A stretch of DNA of 64,000 nucleotides from Chionoecetes opilio. Lineage: Eukaryota; Arthropoda; Malacostraca; Decapoda; Majidae. Positions 33,693 through 46,462 of this stretch are shown here, in pieces. The notes beneath the pieces are model-generated. The model saw only the letters and a list, made by a program, of their open reading frames with translations. It did no database searches and was not told the origin of the DNA. The stretch covers positions 1 to 64,000 of the forward strand of contig JACEEZ010007150.1 in the NCBI GenBank assembly GCA_016584305.1. The letters are read 5' to 3'. Made by a program: the position numbers and the translations under genes. Numbering within the stretch: position 1 is the first letter of the stretch; each line of letters opens with the position of its first letter.

Positions 33693-33786
33693 TTATCAGC
33701 GGCAACAAAGCCACTGAGCTCTGATGCGCTCCCGGAAACTGCTTTACATTTTTGCTCGTATAAGTAATCATTCAAATGCATCCTGA
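33693..33786 (-). other. possible small exon
   Basis: On the minus strand a tract TTTTTTTGTTTCAG is followed by an open frame from ATGCATTTGAATGATTAC to a TAG about 38 codons later (LSGFVAADKEEYC inside). No family is recognised. It could be an exon of the unit's own gene or chance. Confidence 0.2.
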
Positions 33787-35279
33787 AACAAAAAAAATGC
33801 ATTATAATTGATATTTTATCGGCAAAACTGATGCAAACAAACGAGGCATGGCGATCGCGTGGTGCGGGGGGGGGACGTTGAAATCCCTTTAAATATCATT
33901 ATTTTGGAAAAACTATCTACCAGTGTGTTGCCCTAGGCCACAACTACCATTATATGTGTAATGGTTACAGACTTAAATAGGAATGTAGGTAAATGAAGTC
34001 CCCATTGCGTGCGCGTAGCGCCAGGCTTTTGTTCCCGCTGGCGGATGCCAGTTAATGTTTTTCTGGTGGCGGGAAAGGATTCCAGTCTGTGGGAAGGTTT
34101 TAGACTCAATTGCCTAAACAATTGAGTAGCCGGGTACGTTACTAGAAACGCCCGAAGTAAATTGCATGTGGTGACTGATAGGAAATCAGGCATGCATGAT
34201 AGAAAAAAAGGTATAGAAAATATGATGAAAATGAGCCGAAGTGGCAACTCGCCACCAGCCGCCATCTTGGAGCAGCCAGGACGACCTGGCTTGGCCATTC
34301 TGGGCCAGAAGCCACAAAACACTTAAAGACCTTTTTTTGGTCGTTAGTCCAACGACGGAACCCACAGCGCGGAAAAGTCGTCGGTTTCGTCGTTAACGTG
34401 CACACTGGCCAACGACTGCTCAAGACCGGTATTAGCAGAGGTCGGAAGTCTCCAGGCATGCTCATTATTGCTTGGTATGCTATGAAATATCTTTTTTATA
34501 GGTGAATGTAGACATATAATTGCATTTGGATGGATATTATTCATATATATGAGTACTGAGATGAGATACAAGCAAGGGACTCATCCATGTCTGGCAGCGC
34601 GGCCTTCGGCAGCAGCAGCAGCAGCATGATGAAGCCCGTGAGGTAGATATCAACACCAACTTCACCAAGGGAGATAGATGTCTTTGGTAATATTTAGTAG
34701 GGGAGCGAGAACCCCTTGAGGAATCCTATGATCCCTGGTGATATCCTATGGTGCTATCACAGGTGTGGGAGCTGACTGTCTTCTTCAGGAAGGCACAGGT
34801 GAGGCGGATAACTGCGGGTTTTTACTCAAAACTTTTGAGTGTGGCGGCTGGAGCCGCCAGCTCCTCCGCCACTGTAGGTTTGGGCAGGATTAAACGTCTT
34901 ATTACTCGTTATTATACAACTTAGTGATTATGGTGAGATGTTATATATACTTGTCATTATCTATATCAATGTAGCACCGTGTGTCACCTTAAATAAGGGT
35001 GATTTAAAGATGTTATGATGAGGTGACTGATGGCGGGGCAGAGTGACGGAGAGGCTTTGCCGTGGGGCCTCCCTATATCACAAATATTCACTATTTCAAC
35101 CCACACACACACCTTCTACCACCAAAACACTAGCAACACAGGCTCCTTACTTATACATCTTACTATCTGATACATTAAAACTCCTTAAAACGCAAGCATT
35201 CCGAATAAAACGAGAATTAGTTTGAGATGACAGGGACAGTAGGCGGGGAGAGGCAGTCTGGCATGCCATTCTTGCCCGG

Positions 35280-35475
35280 AAATATGTCTCGCTGACTTGT
35301 GATTGGTCGAGAAGTTTTAAAAACTGTTTGTCATTGGCTGGTGACTGATGACGCGCTTGATGACGTCATTACTCGCCTTAGCCAGTCAGCGCCTTCCGAC
35401 GCGTTAACGACCGAAAAGGGAGGCTTTGTAGCTTTCGTCGTTAGGAAAAGAAGTTCGGAGAGATGGTCGTTGCTG
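35280..35475 (+). promoter_or_regulatory. promoter-like cluster (CCAAT and CRE motifs)
   Basis: Two inverse CCAAT boxes (GATTGGTCGAG at 35301, CATTGGCTGG at 35332) and a perfect TGACGTCA (about 35359-35366) lie within 70 bp, followed by a GC-richer open stretch with ATG at 35463. No recognised coding exon follows within the unit, so this is weak. Confidence 0.25.
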
Positions 35476-36154
35476 GCGCAACTACCTTTGTGATTGTTCC
35501 TGCCCTGTTTCAGGAACTCGCGAAGGTAACCGCTGCTCCAGCCGCCGGACGTCTTCGGGACCTCTCGCCACCTTCTTCCAGTTCCCCGTCTGTCTGGTGC
35601 TTGATTCCTGTTAGCAGACGCAGGGCGAGCCACAATGCGAGGAAAGAAGGAGGGCTTGGATGAGGCAGACGCGAGCTGGGAGCGAGGAGCGAGTCGCTAG
35701 ACAGGAGGTCGATCACGTGTGTACAGTGACGAGAGTACCACAGCTACAGGACTTCCCCAGGTCGTCGAAAAGCGTGAGATAACCATAACCCCTTATATAT
35801 ATTCCCCAGCCAGATACCAGACAGTAAGTTATCGTAGGCATATGTAGGGAAGATATTTAGGGCGTTAGTGAGTGAATGAATCTTGTGCTGGTGTGCTATT
35901 ATTTTGTGTGCGTAGATTTATTGTAAATAAACTAGTTAAGGTACCAAGCGTTTGTTGTTAACCCTGTGCCCTGGACAAATAGCTATATAGTGAGTCTCAA
36001 ACAAAGAACCTAAAGGTAATTTAATTCAGGAGAGGTAAAGTGAAGTATTCTATGCTCACAAAACCCCCATAAAAATATAAACCTTTACAATATGACTGAA
36101 ACAGATTTTTGTATTTTTCATGAATTTTCATTTTATTCAGGGTGGGTGGTCCCC

Positions 36155-36494
36155 TTAAAAGATCATTTACACAAATTAGTAAGAAAGGGGCTGCTAGGAC
36201 AGAACCTTAAGGAACACCACTATTGATAAACTATGGAGAAGAAGAAAAAACGTCTACAACAGCTGCAGTAAAATAGTTAGAAACAAAACATGAGATGAAG
36301 GACCAGAGAGGATAGAAACCAAGAGGGTACTTTGGATTTTAAAGATTTGTAACACTCATTCAAAAGTTTTTGATATGTCAAGGGCAATAGCAAAACTTTC
36401 ACTGAAACTCCTGAAAGAGGATGACCAAGATTATGTTAAGAAACCCAGATGATCGTCGGTGGATCGCCCATTACGAAACACGTACTAACGATCA
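36155..36494 (-). pseudogene. LINE B copy, 5' part (split by the TTAA unit)
   Basis: Matches the copy at 44320-44655 base for base in layout: AGATCATTTACACAAATTAG, GGACAGAACCTTAAGGAAC, then the region encoding KAFD(R)..., and ends GTACTAACGATCAG where a TG array begins. It is the continuation of 27003-27652 and encodes the fingers/palm on the minus strand with several lesions. Confidence 0.82.
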
Positions 36495-37663
<1,169 letters not shown>

Positions 37664-38249
37664 TCATCTGAGCTGAAGGAGGCCTAGCTCCCCCCTCCCC
37701 CTAGCTTAGCCCCTGATCTCTCATATACGTCTATATCCATCACAAATATGTTTAACATTTTATTAATCCTTTGCACTCTTTACTCACTGCTAATGGTAAA
37801 CTAACCTGTTACGTTTAGTTAACTTCAAATATGCCATATATACCATATTAAAACGAATTAACAATTAATTTTCCAGTTTTTACCATTCGAACATGGTTTC
37901 TTCTATACCACGCGCACGTTTAGTATGTCTTTCCTTTCTCGATAACTGTCATAATCTCTGTATAAAGATAAGAAAGAACAGATGAAGTAGCCAATGCTTT
38001 CGTACTTCATCTTGCCCAGGTCTGTACCTTTTCCTTTTGTGACTTGATTTCTACCATTCCATATGCAATCCATGGAGATAGGCTCAGATGATCCCTATGA
38101 ATATGGTTTAGGTCTCGTTCAGGCTTGTGAGTCCTTGATCGTACACCCTGATACGTTGATGCTTTGTGTTAGCTTTTACAAAAGGATCGTGCTTTGATCG
38201 TTGTGGACGAGCCATACTCACAAAATAGGTAATCATTCCATATTGCGCT
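37664..38249. repeat. large inverted repeat, left arm
   Basis: 586 bp repeated in inverse orientation at 39133-39720 with about five differences by eye (for example ACAAAAGGATCG versus ACAAAATGATCG, and an indel in the C-rich tract near 37685). The loop is 883 bp. Confidence 0.93.
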
Positions 38250-38716
38250 AACTGATCGATCTTTATGACCTTGTGGCAATTTTTGATCCTCTTGGTGTTT
38301 CTTCTCAGTGTTAGAGCAATAAGGAATATTGTGGTTATCAATGATGTTAAGGGCGGGAATTTAATTTTTTTCGGAATATGAAGAGAGTATTTTATATTGG
38401 GTGACATGTGCTTTGTACACGGAAGCAGTGGGACTGAAAGTGCAGGCATTGGTCTTGAGGAATGAATAAGGATTATATTAAGCAATATTTCAAAATATTA
38501 GAAAAAAGTCCAATCTAGCTAGGTGCCATTTCGGTATATGAAAAGTGTCCTTCACGACGAGCAGTTTCTGGGAAGGTTAGAGGGGTAAATGGTTCTCAAG
38601 AAGCTATTGGCCAGTAAGTCACTGTGTGGCCTTGAGAGAAGAAGGAAGGCAAGGGGCAGGAAAGATAAGATATAAGATATAAACAAAAAGAAAAGAAAAA
38701 TGGGATGGGGAGAAAG

Positions 38717-38834
38717 AGTGAGTGAGTGAGTGAGTGAGTGAGTGAGTGAGTGAGTGAGTGAGTGAGTGAGTGAGTGAGTGAGTGAGTGAGTGAGTGAGTG
38801 AGTGAGTGAGTGAGTGAGTGAGTGAGTGAGTGAG
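38717..38834. repeat. (TGAG)n microsatellite
   Basis: About 29 tandem GTGA units in the loop of the large inverted repeat. Confidence 0.97.
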
Positions 38835-39132
38835 ACTTGGAAGGTCAGTGTCACATTACCTTTGAACATGTAGGAACGCCTGGTTCCAGTGATGTGGCTC
38901 AATCGGCCTGCTGGCTTCCAATGTCCAGCTACCCGTAGAGACTCTTGTGCCAACACTATGATCCTTAACAAATTTACAGGCGAAGTCAGAAAGCGGCCAC
39001 AACCATTGGTCCTCGCTGGAAAGCATGTAAAGAATGGGAGAGGTAATAGAAAATCTACAAATAGACAATTAGTGAATCAAGACATTCTTATTGTTCAATA
39101 ATATATAGTATATAATATAGTCTAGTCGGAAA

Positions 39133-39720
39133 AGCGCAATATGGAATGATTACCTATATTGTGAGTATGGCTCGTCCACAACGATCAAAGCACGATCATT
39201 TTGTAAAAGCTAACACAAAGCATCAACGTATCAGGGTGTACGATCAAGGACTCACAAGCCTGAACGAGACCTAAACCATATTCATAGGGATCATCTGAGC
39301 CTATCTCCATGGATTGCATATGGAATGGTAGAAATCAAGTCACAAAAGGAAAAGGTGCAGACCTGGGCAAGATGAAGTACGAAAGCATTGGCTACTTCAT
39401 CTGTTCTTTCTTATCTTTATACAGAGATTATGACAGTTATCGAGAAAGGAAAGACATACTAAACGTGCGCGTGGTATAGAAGAAACCATGTTCGAATGGT
39501 AAAAACTGGAAAATTAATTGTTAATTCGTTTTAATATGGTATATATGGCATATTTGAAGTAAACTAAACGTAACAGGTTAGTTTACCATTAGCAGTGAGT
39601 AAAGAGTGCAAAGGATTAATAAAATGTTAAACATATTTGTGATGGATATAGACGTATATGAGAGATCAGGGGCTAAGCTAGGGGGAGGAGGGGGAGCTAG
39701 GCCTCCTTCAGCTCAGATGA
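39133..39720. repeat. large inverted repeat, right arm
   Basis: Inverse copy of 37664-38249. An open frame of at least 36 codons (MARPQRSKHDHFVKANTKHQ ... SLNET, ATG at 39167) is present here and in the left arm on the other strand, with one amino-acid difference (Pro/His). That conservation is expected from the arm identity alone. 39721-40363 holds no recognised gene. Confidence 0.93.
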
Positions 39721-40363
39721 TATATGAAATACTGCATAAGATGAAGGAAAATTGCAAGAAATAATTAATACAGTTGGTATATGAGCTTAATTTCTCCGAA
39801 ACCAGTTCTCAGGTCCCGTGATTTGAAGAGGATAAAGGCCTGTGATATACAATCTTAGACGTCAACACCACTGCCTGCCGCATAACTTAATCAACTTTTA
39901 ATAAGAAATTCAAAGTATTTTACGAAGTAATCTATTTTTTGTGTGAAGAGACTGGTTAGGACATAATTATTAATAGTTATTCTTGCGACACAGCATCTTA
40001 GCGGTCAGGACAAGGTTGTATTTCTGTTGAATCCGGCATATCCGCTCTCCTCTCCTGACTAATAAGGTCTACCAACCCAGTCCAGTCCAGTAGCAGGCGT
40101 GGGTTGAGCCTTGTTGTCGGCTTTCATGTTTTCATGTTTTTGTTGACTACTAACTGTTAGATATGTTGCTATTTGGAACTTTATCAATGACTGTGCTGTT
40201 TATAACTGTTATTGTGGTTGCTGTTGTTGAGGTTGTTGTATCAGTTATCCCGGTGTGCTATCTTTGTGCCTGAGTGAGAACGAAGGGCGAGAGTAGCAAC
40301 AAAACCTTCATAGTCGAGTGTCAGGTCGAGTGTCACACAACCTCTGCCTTCGTCACCTTACAT

Positions 40364-40957
40364 TGTGAGGAACTACACCTAAACTACACCTCCCTCGTCA
40401 CGGTAACGGTGATTACCACTTTCACTTTCACCAAGCGGAGTGCTTCGGGACTTCAAGTACTGTTACCCGACTTTCCACGTCAACACTTGGGTCCTGTATC
40501 CCGGGATAAGGGGGTACTCTACCCATTGTGATGACAGAGCCTCGCCACCTTCGGTTAAGCAGACAGCCATTGCTCTCCACGCTGACAACACCTATCCACT
40601 ACCTTGCTGCTGTTCTCAACCGCTGAAGGCCCTCGCTGGAGAATTGGGCTCTCCTCCTAACTGCCCTTCACTGTCCCTCTCACCATTCAACGCACCCCGC
40701 TGTCTGAAGTGGTATTCTACGGTGCTGAAGATTGCTGTTGCAATTCACCTTCTCTACAGGCAACGTTCCAGGGAGCTCGTAGAGTGACATTACCCCTGCT
40801 CTTGATATTTTTCTGTTTCTTGTTTGGTTGCTTTTTATTGGCGGCTAGCCAGTTATTGGTTTTTGTTGTGTAAATATATTCGAGGTAATCATACTCCTTG
40901 ATTTTTATTCCCCCACATTTCTTAAGTTTGGTAATATTGATGATGACAACCTCGGCG
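40364..40957 (+). repeat. gypsy 5' LTR
   Basis: Starts TGTGAGGAACTACACC and ends near ACAACCTCGGC. Aligns with 47153-47743 over its whole length; differences are scattered substitutions and short indels. The exact 3' boundary is uncertain by a few bases. Confidence 0.85.
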
Positions 40958-41023
40958 CCGTTGTAGCTTCGGAACAACGTTTGAGAGTTTTTTGTATTGA
41001 TCTAATTAACTCTAAGTGTTGTA

Positions 41024-42397
41024 CAGGGTGGGCCACAAAAGATGGTACCCATTCACTTGACAATAATTTATTGATGAGACAAGGTACACTAGAAATTACT
41101 ATATTACCTGATAGGTGACACAATAACAATACAAAAAGTCAAAGGGCGAAGTCTCAGCTACAAGAGGTGAATTTATTTTAACCCATCCTCCAAATGACCA
41201 CCTCAGGCATTCCTGGATGCGAAGTTGGGCGTTCTCGCATTCCTGCGGATGCGAGAGCGAAGTTGTGTATCACTGAAGCACTCATCCTTCTTGATGGCTT
41301 TAATCTTGGTGGTGATGGCCTGCTTCAATTCAGCAATGGATTGAGGAAGAGTCTCGTAGACATTGTCTTTTAAGAACCCCCACAGGTAAAAATTTTAAAC
41401 CCGTCTACTCGGGTTCGTGACTCCTGCTGATCAGTCGGTCAGGGAATCTCTAGTCCAGCCACTCCATCGTGATGTTTGCTGTATGTGAAGTTGCTCCATC
41501 CTGTTAGAACCATTGTTCATCCCTGTTCACACCACGGCGAGTTCCAAGTCCCCTCCATAACTTCTTAAGCACTACAATGTAGCGTTCTTTCGTGCCCATC
41601 ACTGCATTGTTGTCGTCGTCCTCAAACCCGAATGGCCCGATTATGCCGTGCTTCGATATGATATGGCCACTCAGGCTGTGCATTTGACTGAGTGCAAGGG
41701 CCTCTGAAGCACTTCATCTGGGAATTACCTGCCCCAAAACATGTTCCGTTCCTCCTGTTGATATGGCCGGAAAGCAGAAAGTGGGTCTCGTCACTAAACC
41801 AAACATTGTCCAGAAAGTCACTGTCATCTTTAATCTTCTCGACAAACCACTGGCACATCACAACACGTTTGTGCATGTCAACTGGTGTGAGTTGATGTTT
41901 GATCTAGATTCTGTATGGGTAAAGCTGAAGGTTCTTGAACAAGATTTTGCGCTAAGTGTAACGGGAAATTCCCAGCTCTTGACTGCGCCTTCGAGTGGAC
42001 TTCTTTGGGCTCCTTCCAACCGAATCTCTCACAGCATTGACATTTTCTTTATTTCTCGCAGTTATCTTCGCGCCATTAAGAGGTCTGACACTCTTGTTGA
42101 GGTTGTTAACTGTTCCCCTTGGCTTTAAGCTTGTTCACCCACCGAAAAATTTTGCTCTTCTGTGCATAGTTGTTGAAGTTAAACTTCCTGCGGTATTTTG
42201 CTTGCATCGTTTTGAACAATTTTGTCTCTAAATAGGAAGTGACAGAACATTTTTTGCTTAGTTGTCCAAGACATTTCTCACATAATTTCCAATTGTTATT
42301 ATCTCCTTAGTTCAAATCAGAAACAGAAGAACAAAATCATACATTTTCACAGATTTATTAACCGATATGTGGGTTCCACCTTTTGTGGCCCACCCTA
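41024..42397 (-). mobile_element. mariner-type transposon in the gypsy leader
   Basis: The left end CAGGGTGGGCCACAAAAG follows TA (41022-41023); the right end is its near-perfect complement (CTTTTGTGGCCCACCCT, to about 42396). The right flanking bases (ACAT) show decay of the terminal dinucleotide and TA. It lies between the 5' LTR and gag. Confidence 0.82.
41622..41876 (-). pseudogene. mariner-type transposase remnant
   Basis: The only clear frame reads WFVEKIKDDSDFLDNVWFSD then ETHFLLSGHINRRN, the first catalytic Asp block (WFSDETHF) of a mariner-like transposase. The rest of the enzyme on both sides (42230 to 41180 on the minus strand) is broken by stops and shifts. Confidence 0.78.
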
Positions 42398-42524
42398 CAT
42401 ATTCTTTTTTTTTTTTTTTTTTTGGTTATTTGGCTATTTAGGTGTATATTTATTTAGGTTTTTTGGGGTTTTTGGTTATTTGGTTATTTAATTGTTGTTA
42501 TTTCTGTGTACTGTTCTGTCTGCA

Positions 42525-42797
42525 ATGGCTTCCTTCGAAGCCTTGAAGGAGCAAGGTGATGCCCTCGGTCTACAAGGATCGGAGATTGCCCAGTTGATCG
42601 TAGAACAGCAAAATGCAGAGAGAGAAGAAAGACAAACAGAGAGAGAATAAAGACAAGTGGAGCGGGATAAAGAAATTAAACTGGCCGGAATCGCTGCACA
42701 AGGTAAGCCCTCCGTCCAATTAACATCTGATCCTGTATCCAGGCCAAGTTTACCATCTTACAGGGATGACGAGGATATCGCCACCTACTTAACCCGT
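42525..42797 (+). pseudogene. gypsy gag, N-terminal segment
   Basis: ATGGCTTCCTTCGAAGCC at 42525 starts a frame ALKEQGDALGLQGSEIAQLI, a charged EREERQTERE coiled-coil-like stretch, a TAA at about 42648, then SLPSYRDDEDIATYLTRGL. This is the usual N-terminus of SCAN-like gag proteins of arthropod gypsy elements. It is cut at about 42797; the continuation is at 45813. Confidence 0.75.
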
Positions 42798-42991
42798 GGG
42801 CTCCGGTAAGCCTTCCGGAAGGCTCAGCTGAGCGACTGCGGCAGGCCTTTCGAAAGCGCAATTTTCAATTGCATACAAAAACCGCGCCAACAGTCGTAGA
42901 AGTCTACAAACTGTGTCACATATACGCCTTGATGTCAGCGCTCGATAATTAATACACACCACCATCTGCCTAATTACGCTGTCCGCAGAGA

Positions 42992-43215
42992 TATACCACT
43001 CCTTGGGTTTTTTCCCAAGATCTTGGGATTTAGGTCCTGGCGTTGGGATATTTTTTGTCTATCTTTGGACTTTTGGAGGGATTTTTCAAGTATTTTTCCA
43101 GTAGTTTATCTCAAGGTACGGTACAACGGTACCTATGCTTACCTTGAGATAAACTACTGGAGAAATACTTGAATAATCACCTCAAAATCTTGGGAATAAT
43201 CCCAAGGAGTGGCAC
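42992..43215. mobile_element. hairpin MITE
   Basis: The outer arms CCACTCCTTGGG and inner arms TCAAGTATTTTTCCAGTAGT ... CTCAAGGTA (43087-43117) are repeated inversely at 43131-43213. A loop of about 15 bp makes this an almost perfect 220-bp hairpin. No clear target duplication. Confidence 0.75.
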
Positions 43216-43501
43216 TCCTGATCCCACTTCAGCAGTCTCTCCCCAGCTGTTTGGTGCCATTCGCACCATATATTTCAACTCCCGACCACAACTACACAAA
43301 ACCCCATAGGTTTGGGTTAGAAATAGATATATTGCCGGATGCGGATTTTTACTACCTTGACGTTGATGTGATGTTCATCCAATTCTGTAATGGTCACTGT
43401 TTTACTCATATCCCCGCACAGGTGGCACTAACAAATCTTTGCTCCCGCAGTTCCTGGGTTAACAAGGTTCGAGCGAGTGACCGAGATGCTGGTACTCACT
43501 A

Positions 43502-43562
43502 TAGTCGAGTCGGCCCAACTTAACCTGGTCCCGCGGGTGGAGCGGCCTAAGTCCGCGGTGTC
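43502..43562. repeat. inverted repeat flanking LINE B, left
   Basis: CCCAACTTAACCTGGTCCCG plus GGGTGGAGYGG is repeated inversely at 45757-45807. The pair encloses LINE B and the 43563-43806 segment, and may be the ends of a carrier element. A CGACTAAAG motif like that at 45800-45812 is duplicated at 51641-51664. Confidence 0.55.
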
Positions 43563-43806
43563 GCAACATCACCCCACTACCCGCGCCAGGTCACCACCCT
43601 CCTCACCTCATTCTCTCGGATGACCGGGGGGTGGGGCTGTGTCAAGGTCACTCAGCCGGCAGCGTCGCATGAACTACTATGCCAAGTGTAATGGAAGGTA
43701 TACAGACTCGTTGTTTTACCATCAAATAGCAAGCCATTCACAAAACCATGCAGCCGTATTATAAAACTATATGATTCAAAAATAGTTAATCTAATAGCTA
43801 ACATTA

Positions 43807-43807
43807 T

Positions 43808-43860
<53 letters not shown>

Positions 43861-45715
43861 TCTCAAGGAACTGGCCAAGGGCACAACAAAAATGGGTAAT
43901 ACAAAGCCTGCTTAGTACCAGTCCCTATAAAGAAGACAGTAAGAGAATAAAAATAAAAAAGAGGGGTGAGCCAATTTAGTTCGGGAGGTGTCTTGTTACT
44001 CTTCTTTTGAAAAGATTTAAGTCATAGGAGAGTGGAAAAATAGAAACAGGAAGAGAGTTCCAGAGTTTACTAGTGAAAGGGATGAAAGAGTAAAGATACT
44101 GATTAACTCTTGCATTAGGAAGATGGACAGAATAGGGATGAGAATGAGTAAAAAGTCTTGTGCTGCGAGGCCGCGGGAGAGGGAGAGGCATGCAGTTAGC
44201 AAGTTCAGAAGAGCAGTGAGCATGAAAATAACGGTTGGACGTCTAATAAACGACGTTGAAAAATGCAGGGTAGAATTATCAGCGTAGGAGTGGATAGGGC
44301 TTTGAGTTAGACTTAGAAGATCATTAATGAATAATAGAAAGAGAGTGGGTGATAGGACAGAACCCTGGGGAACACCACTATTAATAGATTTAGGAGAAGA
44401 ACAATGTCCGTCTACAGTAGCTGCAATAGAACGGTTTGAAAGGAAACTTAAAATGAAGGTACAGAGAGAAGGATTTTTAACCGAATGAGGGTAGTTTGGA
44501 AATCAAAGATTTGTGCCAGACTCTATCAAAAGCTTTTGATATCTCAAGGGCAACAGCAAACGTTTCACCGAAACCCCTAAAGGAGGATGACCAAGATTCA
44601 GTTAGGAAAGCTAGAAGATCGCCAGTACATCGCCCTATACGGAAACCGTACTGACGATCAGATAGAAGATTGTGAGCAGATAGATGCTTAAGAATCTTCT
44701 TATTAAGTATAGATTCAAATTTTTTAGAAAGGCAGGAAGTCCAAGCTATAGGACGGTAGTTTGAAGGATTAGAACGGTCACCCTTCTTAGGAACAGGTTG
44801 GATGTGAGCAAACTTCCAGCAAGAAGGAAAGGTGGAAGTAGATGGACAAAGACGGAAAAGTTTGACCAGGCAAGGTGCAAGCACAGAAGCACAGTTTTTG
44901 AGAACAATAGGAGTGACTCCGTCAGGACCGTAAGCCTTCCGAGGATCTAGAAAGGGCAAAGAAAGCATCATTCCGAAGGATCTTAATGACAGGCATAATA
45001 TAGTCAGAGGGTGGAGGAGAAGGAGGAACAAGCCCTTCATCAACCAGAGTGGAATTTTTAGCAAAGATTTGAGCGAAGAGTTCAGCTTTAGAAGTAGATG
45101 AGACAGCTGTGGAGCCATCTGGGTGAAGCATAGGAGGGAAAGATGAAGAAGAAAAATTGTTAGAGATGTTATTAGCTAGATGCCAGAAGTCACGAGAGGA
45201 ATTTGATTCAGAAAGGTTTTGACATTTTCTATTAATGAAACAGTTTTTGGTAAGTTGAAGTAAAGATTTGGCATGATTACGGGCAGAAATATAAAGGGCA
45301 TGAGTTTCAGGAGATGGATGCTTACGGTACCGTTTGTGAGCCACCTCTCTATCTCGGACAACATGAGAACAAGCAGAGTTAAACCAAGGTTGACGGGCTT
45401 TAGGATTAGAGAAAGTGTGTGGAATGTACGCCTCCATGCCAGAGACTATGACCTCAGTTATGCGCTCTGCACAAAGAGATGGGTCTTTGACATGGAAGCA
45501 GTAATCATTCCATGGAAAATCAGACTAGTACTACCTTAGGTCTTCCCACTTAGCTGAGTTGAAGTGCCAGAAGCACCTCCGCTTAGGTGGGTCCCGAGAC
45601 GGTACCGGAGCGATAGGACAGGTTACAGAAATAAGATTGTGATCGGAGGAACCCAACGGAGAGAATAGTTTCACAGAGTAAGCAGAAGGGTTAGTAGTTA
45701 GGAAAAGTATGAGAG
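43807..45715 (-). mobile_element. LINE B, 5'-truncated Jockey-like element with poly(A)
   Basis: A run of about 51 T at 43807-43857 is the poly(A) tail on the minus strand. The 3' UTR (to about 43975) is followed upstream by RT, a linker, and the C-terminus of the endonuclease ([17 protein letters not shown] near 45600-45660). The copy is truncated in the endonuclease at about 45715. Target duplication was not identified. Confidence 0.88.
43976..45715 (-). pseudogene. LINE B endonuclease C-term and reverse transcriptase, frameshifted
   Basis: Minus strand: endonuclease end (GSSDHNLI), the frame 45437-44922 (SNPKARQPWFNSACSHVVRD ...), a shift near 44940 into 45118-44477 (DGVTPIVLKNC, PVPKKGDRSNPSNYRPIA, SDRQYGFRIGRCTG, EISKAFDRVWHKSL), and a shift near 44480 into NSGVPQGSVLSPTLFLLFIN. 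The palm motif reads SYADNSTLHF: the second catalytic Asp is Asn (codon at about 44285), which should abolish RT activity. The C-terminal region reaches about 43976. Confidence 0.88.
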
Positions 45716-45812
45716 AGAGACCTCATCAGCCTGTCAACGGTGAACGTGACACCACTGCGGGAATCCCACCACTCCACCCTCGGGACCAGGTTAAGTTGGG
45801 TCGACTAAAGGG

Positions 45813-46255
45813 ATACCTTCGCCGTTCGTCTGGGTTGCCTCCTTACGGGAAAGGTTGCTGATCTCTACACGTCCCATCCATCATCCACCACCAAGGACTA
45901 CGAGCTACTGAAACAGACACTCTTTACTGGTTTCAGTAAGACTCCAGATGGCTACGGAGTAGATTTCAGGTCAGCCAAGATTCAAGTAGGGCAGAACTAC
46001 CATCAATTTGTCACCCCGTTGTCACGGATGTTTGATTCCTGGGTTGAGTCCTCCTGTGTGCCTGAGACCTATAAGGATATGAGGCAATTTCTAATCCTTG
46101 ATAAATTTTTTCCTTTTCTAACATCTGATCTTCGCCTCTTCATCAAGGAAAGGAGGCCAGCCCTGCTGAAGGATGAAATACAACTCGCGGTCGACTGGGT
46201 GTCAGCCAACAACGCCTATCCTAAGGTCACCTACAACAACGCGGGGATAAGATAA
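45813..46255 (+). pseudogene. gypsy gag, C-terminal segment
   Basis: Coding resumes as FAVRLGCLLTGKVADLYTS, with a frameshift near 46015, then PLSRMFDSWVESSCVPETYK and LRLFIKERRPALLKDEIQLA. This is the helical SCAN-like half of the gag begun at 42525. Stop at about 46255. Confidence 0.78.
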
Positions 46256-46462
46256 GATACTTTGATCCTATCTAGACACTTTGCAAGTACCAACTACAAG
46301 GTTATTGACTATACAAAGCGCCACCATGCCAGGACGAACTTGGTGGGCTCGAACCGCTGACCGAATGCGCAGGGACGCTGCACACACAACGCGGGGAGAT
46401 CTCCCCCTAGACTTCCTACTCCGCTGAGGATCCCATCTTCGGGGCATCCAGCTCCTTCACAT

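Larger units (their letters stand above)
27653..36154. mobile_element. 8.5-kb TTAA-flanked transposon-like unit
   Basis: Left end GGGGACCGTCCACCCT; reverse complement of the right end GGGGACCACCCACCCT (14 of 16 identical); exact TTAA on both sides (27649-27652, 36155-36158). The flanks join into a continuous LINE B sequence when the unit and one TTAA are removed. TTAA targets with G-rich ends are known for Kolobok and some piggyBac-like elements; the superfamily is not settled. Contents: AT-rich DNA, a transposase N-terminal fragment, an RTE-type LINE, and two inverted copies of a zinc-module gene. AT-rich 27653-28240 and most of 32770-36150 hold no recognisable coding sequence. Confidence 0.82.

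Noticed and set aside
43209..43523. 104-codon open frame in the gypsy interior
   Set aside because: No recognisable domain; it starts at the edge of a hairpin MITE and runs into an inverted repeat.
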